A stretch of DNA of 20,098 nt from NCBI GenBank assembly GCA_947254205.1, contig CAMYCE010000035.1, positions 1 to 20,098 of the forward strand, written 5' to 3'. The notes under the pieces are model-generated. The model ran no database searches and had not been told where the DNA came from. It was given only the letters and a program-made list of their open reading frames with translations. The position numbers were made by a program, and so were the translations under genes. How positions within the stretch are numbered: position 1 is the first letter of the stretch; each line of letters opens with the position of its first letter. This DNA comes from an uncultured Prevotellaceae bacterium (lineage in GTDB: Bacteria > Bacteroidota > Bacteroidia > Bacteroidales > Muribaculaceae). Positions 7,839 through 15,177 of this stretch are shown here, piece after piece.

Positions 7839-8570
7839 TTGGGCATTGTGGGACGCATTCATCGCTATCGCACAGCATTGAGCCGGCACCATCGCAGTGC
7901 CGGATATGGCATACACTCGCCCTTTGCATTCAATTTTGTGAAAAATGTGTTGCGTGAGCGATTGCCCTATTATAGCTACGAATATATCGAAGAATTGCGC
8001 CATGCCGTGATCGTTGCCATCAGGCATCATTTTCGCCACCCTCATGTCATTTCGTTTAAAGAGGCCAAGATGCTATTTCGCATCACCAATTTCTTTAAAC
8101 CCAGCCACATTTTGCAGATAGGCACCACCTATGGCATTTCGTCGGCTTCGATGCTCGCAGTGTCGAGCGACACGTCGTTGTTTCTCTATGAGCCTCATTT
8201 GAGCGATTATCCTGTGATAGGGCAGGTGTTGCAACCTTTTATTGAGCAAATCGATTGCTACTATGATTTGCAGGTGGCAAGTGCCGAATATCAAGGGGCT
8301 GTTGCCGAGGCTACAAATCGCCCCTTTGTGTTGCTCAATAGCTTGCCCAATGAGCAAGAAAATGCTTGGGTTGTTAAATTGCTACATGATGTGATTGCCC
8401 AAGAGGGTGTGATTGTGATGTGTAATCTCAATAACAATAAAAAAATGGCTTCTCTCTTTGAAAAATGCAAGAGTGAGTTGGCGTTTGGGCAAACTTTCAC
8501 CAACGAAAAAGTGGGACTTATTGTTGCTTCATCAAAATTACAGATTGAGCATTTTTTCTTGTGGTTCTAA
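7839..8570 (+). CDS. GIHSPF-type SAM methyltransferase-like protein
   Basis: 243 residues if started at TTG 7839. The frame opens only at 7827 and has no ATG before the fold begins, so the start must be TTG 7839 or GTG 7848, 7 or 16 bases after the yfhO stop, suggesting translational coupling. GYGIHSPF (22-29) is the N-terminal signature I associate with a Bacteroidetes family annotated as class I SAM-dependent methyltransferase. A Rossmann-like segment follows: HILQIGTTYGISSASML (90-106) stands where motif I normally is and LFLYEPH (114-120) where the acidic end of strand 2 would bind ribose. Motif I is degenerate: Q replaces the acidic residue before IG, and the GxGxG pattern reads GTTYG. 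Activity is therefore uncertain; substrate unknown. Its operon position suggests envelope glycan work. Confidence 0.72.
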   Translation: MGIVGRIHRYRTALSRHHRSAGYGIHSPFAFNFVKNVLRERLPYYSYEYIEELRHAVIVAIRHHFRHPHVISFKEAKMLFRITNFFKPSHILQIGTTYGISSASMLAVSSDTSLFLYEPHLSDYPVIGQVLQPFIEQIDCYYDLQVASAEYQGAVAEATNRPFVLLNSLPNEQENAWVVKLLHDVIAQEGVIVMCNLNNNKKMASLFEKCKSELAFGQTFTNEKVGLIVASSKLQIEHFFLWF

Positions 8571-8583
8571 TCAATAACTGGCT

Positions 8584-9405
8584 ATGAATATTGTGAAAAT
8601 AAGCGGTTCTACTGCACAGCAAATGTTTCAATATGCTTTCTATCTTGAATTGTGTCGCCACGATGCCCATGCACGCCTCGATGTGCCCCAAGACAAGTGG
8701 ATTAAATATCGCTTCAAGTTGCCGCATTTTTTGGTAGCGACTCCCGAGCAGTTGGCTCATTTTGGAAAAAGTGGCTTCATGAATCGCATGAAGTCGATGT
8801 TTTGCAAGCCCAAGGGCAATGTGCTGCTTGAAGATAGGTGCAGTCGTGTCGATTCTTCGGTTTTTCAGCTCACCGACACTTATTTTGCTGGCCATTGGCT
8901 TGATTGTCATTATTTTGGGCACATTGAGCAGGACTTGCGAGAGGCTTTCACTGTGCCTGCCAATCAATTGCCTGCCTCGTCGCGCAAAATGATTACTATG
9001 TTGAGTCAAGAAAACGCAGTGGTCATTCATGTGCACGAGCCAGAGAGCAAAGACAACACTTGCACTGCCGACTATTATAACTGGGCGATTGCCAATGTGC
9101 TCTCATCGGAGACCGATGTGCATTTCTATGTGTTCACCACACAAGTGGAGTGGGTGAACGCTCATTTAGAGTTTCAGGGTGCTCAGCACGATGTTATTAA
9201 CTATCCTGCCGATAAAGAAACCACCTTGTTGCCCTATCTCTATCATGCCCATCATCACATCATGGCGGCAACTCTTGTGAGCTGGTGGGCAGCCTGGCTC
9301 AATGTGCACGACGATAAAATAGTGATAGCTCCCAATTGTTGGGGCAATGATGTTGACGTGAAAGCCCTCATTCCACTTCACTGGACTGTGATACCCACAA
9401 CCTAA
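8584..9405 (+). CDS. GT11-like (alpha-1,2-fucosyltransferase family) protein with altered motifs
   Basis: 273 residues from ATG 8584, 13 bases after the preceding stop and so in the same operon. The fold of glycosyltransferase family 11 is recognisable. It has MFQYAFYLEL near the N-terminus (14-23), YFAGHWLDCHYF (100-111, matching the family YLxGYWQSxKYF), a segment VHFYVFTT (179-186), and HHIMAATLVSWWAAWLN (224-240, matching HHIIANSSFSWWGAWLN). The motifs expected to bind GDP-fucose have changed: GGLGNQ reads GSTAQQ (8-13), HVRRGDY reads HVHEPES (149-155), and FSDD reads FTTQ (184-187). It may use another donor or be non-catalytic. The reading frame is intact with normal codon use, so it is not an obvious pseudogene. 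The stop codon overlaps the end of mfd, which is convergent. Confidence 0.72.
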   Translation: MNIVKISGSTAQQMFQYAFYLELCRHDAHARLDVPQDKWIKYRFKLPHFLVATPEQLAHFGKSGFMNRMKSMFCKPKGNVLLEDRCSRVDSSVFQLTDTYFAGHWLDCHYFGHIEQDLREAFTVPANQLPASSRKMITMLSQENAVVIHVHEPESKDNTCTADYYNWAIANVLSSETDVHFYVFTTQVEWVNAHLEFQGAQHDVINYPADKETTLLPYLYHAHHHIMAATLVSWWAAWLNVHDDKIVIAPNCWGNDVDVKALIPLHWTVIPTT

Positions 9406-12400
9406 ATGGCATCGGTTGCAGCAATGGCTCGCATGATGTCGAGCGATTGCAACACGGTGGTCACCTTGTCGATGCGAATGCTGCGCCGGTCGTTCACTTG
9501 ACGCAAGATGCAACGTGCGGGGTGTTGTTGCACATAGTTGAGCAATCGCCCAAAGGCTTTTGACTGATAGTAGGCTTTGTTTTCCTCGCCCACAAAATAA
9601 ATATACATTTGCTGTCCCTTTAAGACAATTTTTTCGATGCCCAAAGTGCGGGCTATGCGCCTTACTGGCACAATGCGCATCAGTTCTTTAGCCATGTCGG
9701 GAATTTCGCCAAATCGGTCGCGCAGTCTTGCTTCAAATTCCTCGATTTGTTGCTCATTCTCCATGGCATCGAGTTCGCGATACAGGTTGATGCGCTCGCT
9801 CTCTTGTGGAACATAGGTGGCAGGAAACATGAGTTCGAGGTCGGTGTCGATGGTGCAATCGGTCACATATAGGGTGTCTTCTTCTGAAATCTGCGATTGT
9901 TCCGATGCTTGTTCTTCGAAAGTATCGGCAAATTCTTCGGTTTTTAGTTCCAAAACAGCTTCTTTGAGTATCTTTTGGTAGGTTTCATAGCCTAAATCGG
10001 CGATAAAACCGCTTTGTTCGGCTCCCAGCAGGTTGCCGGCGCCCCGAATGTCGAGGTCTTGCATGGCAATGTGAATACCCGCTCCCAAGTCGCTGAAGCT
10101 CTCAATGGCTTGCAGTCGTCGACGTGCAACGGGGGTGAGTGGTTTGCCAGCTGGCACCATGAGGTAGCAAAAGGCCTTGCGATTGCTACGCCCCACTCGG
10201 CCACGCAATTGGTGCAGGTCGCTCAACCCATAGTTCTCGGCGTTGTTGATGATGATGGTGTTGACGTTGGGCATGTCGATACCACTCTCAATGATAGTGG
10301 TTGCCAGCAAAATGTCGTAGTCGTGATTGGCAAAGGCAATGATGCGTTTTTCGAGCTCTTCGGGGTCGAGTCGTCCGTGTCCCACCACCACGCGAGCATC
10401 GGGCACCACACGGTGAATCATGTTTTCGAGTGTGGGCAACTGCTCAATGCGGTTGTTCACAAAAAACACTTGCCCGTTGTGCGATAGTTCAAAGTTGAGG
10501 GCTTCGGCAAGAATGTCGTCGTCGAGCGAGTTGACCGAAGTGAGAATGGGGTAGCGATTGGGAGGGGGCGTGTTGATGGCACTCAAGTCGCGCGCGCCCA
10601 TGAGCGAGAATTGCAGGGTGCGTGGAATGGGGGTTGCCGACATGGTGAGTGTGTCGACATTGGTTTTGAGTTGCTTGAGTTTTTCTTTGGTCGACACGCC
10701 AAACTTTTGCTCCTCGTCGATAATCAAGATGCCCAAGTCGTGAAATTTCACGGTTTTGCCAATGAGTTTGTGAGTGCCAATGATGATGTCGATTTTGCCT
10801 TCGGCAAGGTCGGCAAGCAGTTGTTTCACCTCTTTGGGTTTGCGGGCACGGGTGAGATAGTCGACCCTCACGGGAAAATCCTTGAGACGGTCACTAAAGG
10901 TGTGATAGTGTTGAAAGGCAAGTACCGTGGTGGGCACCAGCACGGCCGCTTGTTTGCCATCGGTGGCAGCCTTGAAAGCGGCTCTAATGGCTATTTCGGT
11001 TTTGCCAAAGCCCACGTCGCCACACACGAGCCTATCCATGGGGCGATTGCGCTCCATGTCGGCCTTCACGGCTTGGGTGGCTTTGAGCTGGTCGGGGGTG
11101 TCTTCATAGATAAACGAGGCTTCCAACTCTTGTTGCAGATAGCCGTCGGGGCTAAAGGCATGCCCATTTTCTTCGCGGCGCTTGGCATAGAGCTTGATGA
11201 GGTCGCGGGCAATGTCTTTGAGCTTGCTCTTGGTGCGTGCCTTCATTTTGTTCCATGCGCCACCTCCCAGTTTGTTCAGTCGTGGTTCAACGCCCTCTTT
11301 GCCTCGATATTTCGACAGCTTGTGCAAGGCGTGAATCGACACAAATATAATGTCGCCATTCAAGTAGGTGAGTTTAATCATCTCTTGCATGGTGCCGTTG
11401 ATTTTGGTGCGCACCAGTCCGCCAAATTTGCCTATGCCATGGTCTTCGTGCACAATGTAGTCGCCCACCTCAATGGCGTTCAGCTCTTTGAGCGAAAGGG
11501 CGAGTTTGCCCGAACGGGCTCGGTCGCTTTTCAGGCTGTATTTGTGGAAGCGGTCAAAGATTTGGTGGTCGGTAAATACACACAGCTTCATGTCGTCGTC
11601 GACAAATCCCTCATGCAGGGTCTTTTCTACGGCAGTGAAGTTGATGTTATCGCCACGGTCGTCAAATATCACGCGCAGGCGCTCGATTTGCTTGCGACTA
11701 TCGCTCAATATCATGATTTGATAGCCCTTGGCAATGAAATCGTTGAGCGATGAGGCGATGAGGTCAAAATTTTTGTGATAGATGCCTTGTGGAGAGCAGT
11801 GCAGGGAGAGTTTGGCATTGCTTGTGTTGTGACTCTCGCCAGCATTGATGTCGATGCGGCGAAAAGAGTCGATGACTTCGATAAATTTTTCGACCTCAAC
11901 CACTTTTTTCATGGCCTCGGTGTCGCCCTCTCCTGCCACGATTGTGCTTGCCGACATGGTCTCGTCGCCAATGGCCTTGATGCGACTTTTGAGCCACTCC
12001 ACATCACGGCACACAAGCAGAGTGCTCGGCTCGATGTATTCGAGGAGCGAGGAACCTTGCTGGTTGGCCTCGGCATTGTTGTTGAGCAAGCTGATGTTGT
12101 CGAGCTTTTCGCGGCTGAGTTGAGTTTCAACGTCAAAGGTGCGAATACTGTCGATTTCATCGCCAAAAAAGTCGATGCGATAGGGCAACTCGTTGCTGAA
12201 CGAAAACACGTCGAGAATAGAGCCGCGAATGGCAAACTGTCCCGGCTCATACACATAGTCGACCTGTTGAAATCCAAATTCGCGCAACTTCACGCCTGTG
12301 TCGCTCAAGTCGATGCTATTGCCCACTTGCAAGCCTATGGTGGTGCTGTCGATGGTGGCACGCGATGCCACTTTCTCGGCAAGAGCTTCGGGGTAGGTGA

Positions 12401-12764
12401 CCACGCAATGCAACTTGTCGTTGCTATACCACTGGTTGAGCACCTCGGTGCGCAATATCTCGCTTGGAGCATCGATTTGCCCATATTTGATGTCGCGTTT
12501 ATAGCCCGAGGGGAAAATGAGAGTCGTGTGCTCGCCATTGATTTGGCACAAGTCGTGGTAGATGTATCCGGCCTCGTCGAGATCGTTGGCTATGACAAGA
12601 TAGGGGGCGTTGAGTTGTGGAAGTCGAGCCAAGAGCATGGCCGCCGCCGACCCCGCAAGTCGATCGATAGCAATCACACGATTTTGCTGGTTGCTCACCA
12701 TTTGGCTCACAGCCGCAAGGCGCGCTTTGCTATTGAAGAGGTCACATAGTTCTGCTAAAGTCAC
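9402..12764 (-). CDS. mfd: Transcription-repair coupling factor Mfd
   Basis: 1120 residues. Mfd removes RNA polymerase stalled at DNA lesions and recruits UvrA for nucleotide excision repair. The order of domains is normal: a UvrB-like N-terminal module (about 1-330), a CarD-like RNA-polymerase-interacting domain starting near ELNAIEVGDYIVHEDHGIGKF, and a RecG-like translocase. The translocase has Walker A GDVGFGKT (582-589), DEEQ (683-686), the TMSATPIPRTL motif and QLRGRVGRSNRK (about 855). A TRCF C-terminal domain follows (FPATYVPQESERINLYREL). The start is GTG 12764; I see no in-frame ATG nearby upstream. It lies 30 bp after the S41 peptidase stop and probably shares that transcript. Its last 4 bases overlap the convergent GT11-like gene. 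Confidence 0.96.
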   Translation of the reverse strand: MTLAELCDLFNSKARLAAVSQMVSNQQNRVIAIDRLAGSAAAMLLARLPQLNAPYLVIANDLDEAGYIYHDLCQINGEHTTLIFPSGYKRDIKYGQIDAPSEILRTEVLNQWYSNDKLHCVVTYPEALAEKVASRATIDSTTIGLQVGNSIDLSDTGVKLREFGFQQVDYVYEPGQFAIRGSILDVFSFSNELPYRIDFFGDEIDSIRTFDVETQLSREKLDNISLLNNNAEANQQGSSLLEYIEPSTLLVCRDVEWLKSRIKAIGDETMSASTIVAGEGDTEAMKKVVEVEKFIEVIDSFRRIDINAGESHNTSNAKLSLHCSPQGIYHKNFDLIASSLNDFIAKGYQIMILSDSRKQIERLRVIFDDRGDNINFTAVEKTLHEGFVDDDMKLCVFTDHQIFDRFHKYSLKSDRARSGKLALSLKELNAIEVGDYIVHEDHGIGKFGGLVRTKINGTMQEMIKLTYLNGDIIFVSIHALHKLSKYRGKEGVEPRLNKLGGGAWNKMKARTKSKLKDIARDLIKLYAKRREENGHAFSPDGYLQQELEASFIYEDTPDQLKATQAVKADMERNRPMDRLVCGDVGFGKTEIAIRAAFKAATDGKQAAVLVPTTVLAFQHYHTFSDRLKDFPVRVDYLTRARKPKEVKQLLADLAEGKIDIIIGTHKLIGKTVKFHDLGILIIDEEQKFGVSTKEKLKQLKTNVDTLTMSATPIPRTLQFSLMGARDLSAINTPPPNRYPILTSVNSLDDDILAEALNFELSHNGQVFFVNNRIEQLPTLENMIHRVVPDARVVVGHGRLDPEELEKRIIAFANHDYDILLATTIIESGIDMPNVNTIIINNAENYGLSDLHQLRGRVGRSNRKAFCYLMVPAGKPLTPVARRRLQAIESFSDLGAGIHIAMQDLDIRGAGNLLGAEQSGFIADLGYETYQKILKEAVLELKTEEFADTFEEQASEQSQISEEDTLYVTDCTIDTDLELMFPATYVPQESERINLYRELDAMENEQQIEEFEARLRDRFGEIPDMAKELMRIVPVRRIARTLGIEKIVLKGQQMYIYFVGEENKAYYQSKAFGRLLNYVQQHPARCILRQVNDRRSIRIDKVTTVLQSLDIMRAIAATDAI

Positions 12765-12794
12765 AATAGTTGAATAGTTGAAAATGTGTGTGTC

Positions 12795-14540
12795 TTAATT
12801 TTTAGTTTTTTTCCCCTTTTTGCTTTTGGGTGTTGCAATGGGGTGTCCCATAGGCACTTTTTTGCCCTTCAGGTTGAGAATCTTGGCATATTCGCCAGCC
12901 TTGTCAAATATCTCTTTGGCCTTGTCGAGCGATTCATCGTCGTTGAGCGAATTTTCAATCTCGCCCTTGTCGAAATAATAGCGTTTCAATATCTCGCTTG
13001 AGAGCAGGGTGGCGATGCGCTTGCGGTTGTTGTCGAGGTCGTGACTCAAATTGTGCTTGAGCATTTTTTCGAGTTTGGCAAACTCGGCCTTGGTCGAGTC
13101 GTTCATATAGCCCTCGGTTTCTGCATTCTTTTTCAATGCTTCAAGTCCTTGCTCACACACTTTGTCGTAGTTAAACTTTTTGGGGTCGATAAATTTTTTA
13201 AATTCTTCAAAAATCTCATCGGTTATTTTGAAGTCGCGAGCGGCAGGAATGGTGGCGTGCCGGGCAGCATAGCTGGTGGCAAAGTCAAATGCCCAGTTGT
13301 CGAGCACAATGTTATAAACCAGTCGGTTGATGGCAGGAAATTCTATTTTAATGTCGGGGGTGATGCCACCTCCGTCGCGCACTTCTCGCCCATGGGCAGT
13401 GTGATACACACTGGTGAGACTGTCGGGAATGTGCTTGGCAGTGCCATCGGCATTGCGGTGAGAATAGTCAAACTCTTGAATGAGCCGCCCACTGGGAATG
13501 TAGTATTTGGCAATGGTCACCTTGAGCAGGCCGTCGTAGGGGAGTTGGCGAGTGGTTTGCACCAACCCTTTGCCAAAGGAGCGTGCCCCAATCACCACGG
13601 CGCGGTCAAGATCTTGCAATGCCCCAGCCGTGATTTCACTTGACGATGCCGAGCCTCCATCAATGAGCACAGCCAGCGGAATGTTGAGGTCGAGAGGCGA
13701 CTCGGTGGTTTTATACACCTTATAGTCTTGCATGGAGTGCCCTTTGGTTTTGAGCACTTCGGTGCCTTTGGGCACAAAAAAGCCCACCAGTTTCACAGCC
13801 TCGTCGAGCAAGCCTCCTCCATTGCCACGCAAGTCGAGCACGAGGTTTTTGATGGCAGGATTTTTCTTGAATTCGGCCATGGCTTTTTTCACGCCTTCGG
13901 CAGTGTGCTCATTGAAGGTGCTCACATTGATATAGCCAATGTTGTCGCGTGTCACGCCATAGTAGGGCACTGGGTTCACTTTGATTTTTTCACGCAAAAA
14001 GGTGAAGGTCTTCACACTGTCGGGGTCGTGAGGACGCACCACTGTGACCGAGACTTGTGTGTTGGCTTGCCCCTTGAGGTGTTGGCTCACTTTATTGCTT
14101 TTCCAGCCTTTCACCGAGTCACCATCGATCATGATGATGCGGTCGCCCGACTTGAGCCCTGCCTTGGCAGCCGGACTCCCTTCATAGGGTTCCGAGATAT
14201 AGACGTTTCCGTTTTTGCGTTCTTGCAAAAAAGAACCAATGCCACCATATTCACCGGTAGAGATGCGCATGAAATCGGCTTGATCTTCGGCTGGTATATA
14301 CTCGGTGTAGGGGTCGATGTCGTTGAGCATGCTGTTGATAGCAGTGGTTATCGACTTCTTGGCATCGAGCGTGTCGACATAAAAGGAGTTTAACTCCTTA
14401 TACACCGAGTTGAAAATGTCGAGGTTGCGAATGATTGATGCTTGGTTGTTGCTTTCTTGTTGGCTCAAGGCGGCTGGAGCAATGAGAGCCAGTGCCACAA
14501 GAGAGCCTATCATGTTTTGATATGTTTTTCTCATTTTCAT
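12795..14540 (-). CDS. S41 family C-terminal processing peptidase with PDZ domain
   Basis: 581 residues from ATG 14540; a second ATG at 14534 is also possible, and a TTG at 14543 is less likely. Residues 1-27 form a signal peptide, so it is exported. A PDZ domain (about 85-170, with GIGSFLQ and GLKSGDRIIMIDGDSV) presents substrate C-termini to the tail-specific protease domain. There DLRGNGGGLLDEAV, GGSASSSEITAGAL and SFGKGLVQT are visible. S299 and K324 are spaced 25 residues apart, as the catalytic Ser-Lys dyad is in Prc and CtpA. The tail beyond residue 400 is charged and ends in a lysine-rich KSKKGKKTKN. The C-terminal extension is typical of Bacteroidetes S41 proteins. It is followed by mfd; no functional link between the two is evident. 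It is probably transcribed from the promoter at 14655-14683. Confidence 0.92.
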   Translation of the reverse strand: MKMRKTYQNMIGSLVALALIAPAALSQQESNNQASIIRNLDIFNSVYKELNSFYVDTLDAKKSITTAINSMLNDIDPYTEYIPAEDQADFMRISTGEYGGIGSFLQERKNGNVYISEPYEGSPAAKAGLKSGDRIIMIDGDSVKGWKSNKVSQHLKGQANTQVSVTVVRPHDPDSVKTFTFLREKIKVNPVPYYGVTRDNIGYINVSTFNEHTAEGVKKAMAEFKKNPAIKNLVLDLRGNGGGLLDEAVKLVGFFVPKGTEVLKTKGHSMQDYKVYKTTESPLDLNIPLAVLIDGGSASSSEITAGALQDLDRAVVIGARSFGKGLVQTTRQLPYDGLLKVTIAKYYIPSGRLIQEFDYSHRNADGTAKHIPDSLTSVYHTAHGREVRDGGGITPDIKIEFPAINRLVYNIVLDNWAFDFATSYAARHATIPAARDFKITDEIFEEFKKFIDPKKFNYDKVCEQGLEALKKNAETEGYMNDSTKAEFAKLEKMLKHNLSHDLDNNRKRIATLLSSEILKRYYFDKGEIENSLNDDESLDKAKEIFDKAGEYAKILNLKGKKVPMGHPIATPKSKKGKKTKN

Positions 14541-14644
14541 CAAATTAGACTGCTAAAGTACTACTTAAAGCTGGAATAATGCCGATGTGCTATCTTAAAA
14601 AAAACTTAAAGCGTGATTTTTTTGTAATAATTTTATCGTTTTTA

Positions 14645-14675
14645 TTGCATATCTCAAAATTAGACAGTACTTTTG
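14645..14675 (+). promoter_or_regulatory. Promoter for tRNA-Asn
   Basis: TTG (14645-14647) is followed after exactly 20 nt by TACTTTTG (14668-14675), a full -7 consensus. Transcription would start about 35 nt before the mature tRNA. It shares its DNA with the leftward promoter for the S41 peptidase. Confidence 0.8.
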
Positions 14676-14683
14676 CATCGCAA
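14655..14683 (-). promoter_or_regulatory. Likely promoter for the S41 peptidase-mfd pair
   Basis: On the minus strand TTG (14683-14681) is followed after 18 nt by TAATTTTG (14662-14655), a full -7 match. The leader to ATG 14540 would be about 105 nt. A nearer TACTTTAG (14560-14553) has one mismatch but no TTG at the right distance. The spacer is 18 nt, not the 20 seen elsewhere in the window. Confidence 0.55.
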
Positions 14684-14717
14684 TTCACGCAAGAGTTCGT
14701 TGTAAGGTTGCAAAAAT

Positions 14718-14791
14718 GCTTCAATAGCTCAGTTGGTTAGAGCACCTGACTGTTAATCAGGGGGTCGTTGGTTCAAGTCCATCTTGAAGCG
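14718..14791 (+). tRNA. tRNA-Asn (anticodon GTT)
   Basis: A 74-nt cloverleaf without encoded CCA. The acceptor stem pairs GCTTCAA (14718-14724) with TTGAAGC (14784-14790), followed by discriminator G, as usual for tRNA-Asn. The D arm reads AGCTC...GAGC with GTTGGTTA in the loop. The anticodon arm is CCTGA, loop CTGTTAA, TCAGG, giving anticodon GTT. The T loop is TTCAAGT. The T stem is GTTGG against CCATC, which leaves a U-U mismatch at positions 50-64. It is flanked by a consensus promoter and a strong terminator, so it is a single-gene transcription unit. Confidence 0.95.
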
Positions 14792-14808
14792 CACAATAGG
14801 TTAAGATT

Positions 14809-14851
14809 AAAGTCCTGCAAACATAGATGTTTTGTGGGGCTTTGTTTTTTT
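14809..14851 (+). terminator. Intrinsic terminator of tRNA-Asn
   Basis: AAAGTCCTGCAAACAT (14809-14824) pairs with ATGTTTTGTGGGGCTTT (14827-14843), about 16 base pairs including G-U pairs and one bulged T. A run TTTGTTTTTTT (14841-14851) follows. It starts 18 bases after the tRNA. The T-run touches the left end of the inverted-repeat element. Confidence 0.85.
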
Positions 14852-14853
14852 AA

Positions 14854-15038
14854 AACCCCAATCGGTCATTAGGTTTCTTTGTTTTTGTGAAATTATTTTG
14901 AGTAATTTTTGATTGATTTTGAGGGCGTTTAGCGGGCTAAACAACCGAAAAAGCAGTCAAAAAGAACCAAAATAAATGACAAAGGCAAGGAAAAGCCTAA
15001 GATATTTTCTTATTGCGACCTAATGACCGATTTGGGTT
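14854..15038. mobile_element. MITE-like element with 21-bp terminal inverted repeats (copy B)
   Basis: The left end (14854-14874, AACCCCAATCGGTCATTAGG then T) and the reverse complement of the right end (15018-15038) agree at 20 of 21 bases. The 185 bp between and including them hold no reading frame of note but do hold a perfect palindrome, GTTTAGC-GG-GCTAAAC (14927-14942). Bases 14944-15038 recur as an inverted copy at 20004-20098 (92 of 95 identical), and 14988-15038 recur exactly at 1-51. Short length, inverted ends, lack of coding capacity and multiple copies fit a non-autonomous transposable element or another dispersed intergenic repeat. I find no convincing target-site duplication and no transposase in the window. 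The class is inference; the repeat structure is seen directly. Confidence 0.75.
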
Positions 15039-15082
15039 AAATGATTTAGAGAAATTAGATGTGATGAATATCATTGTGACCA

Positions 15083-15090
15083 TACTTTTG
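15083..15090 (+). promoter_or_regulatory. -7 element for the flavin reductase-GNAT pair
   Basis: TACTTTTG matches TAnnTTTG fully and lies 87 bp before ATG 15178. No TTG lies 20 nt upstream. Instead TGTGA-N6-TCATT (15060-15075) occupies that place, which resembles a CRP/FNR-type half-palindrome and may mark an activated promoter. The rest of 15039-15177 shows nothing else I can name. Confidence 0.5.
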
Positions 15091-15177
15091 CCACAACCTC
15101 AAGTGCAACGGCTCGTGTGTTTGGCATGAGCCTCTCTTTTGTTTGATGAACTCACGTTAATTAAATGCAACAACGAT

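Noticed and set aside
14541..14677. Shared AAATTAGAC near the S41 peptidase start (14542-14550) and in the tRNA promoter (14658-14666) as a regulator site
   Set aside because: Only nine A/T-rich bases match and they lie at different positions relative to the two transcripts; chance is a sufficient explanation.
14850..15040. TTAA target-site duplication around the MITE-like element
   Set aside because: TTAA occurs at both edges, but at different offsets relative to the inverted repeats, and copy A is followed by TTTA; the left T-run also belongs to the tRNA terminator.
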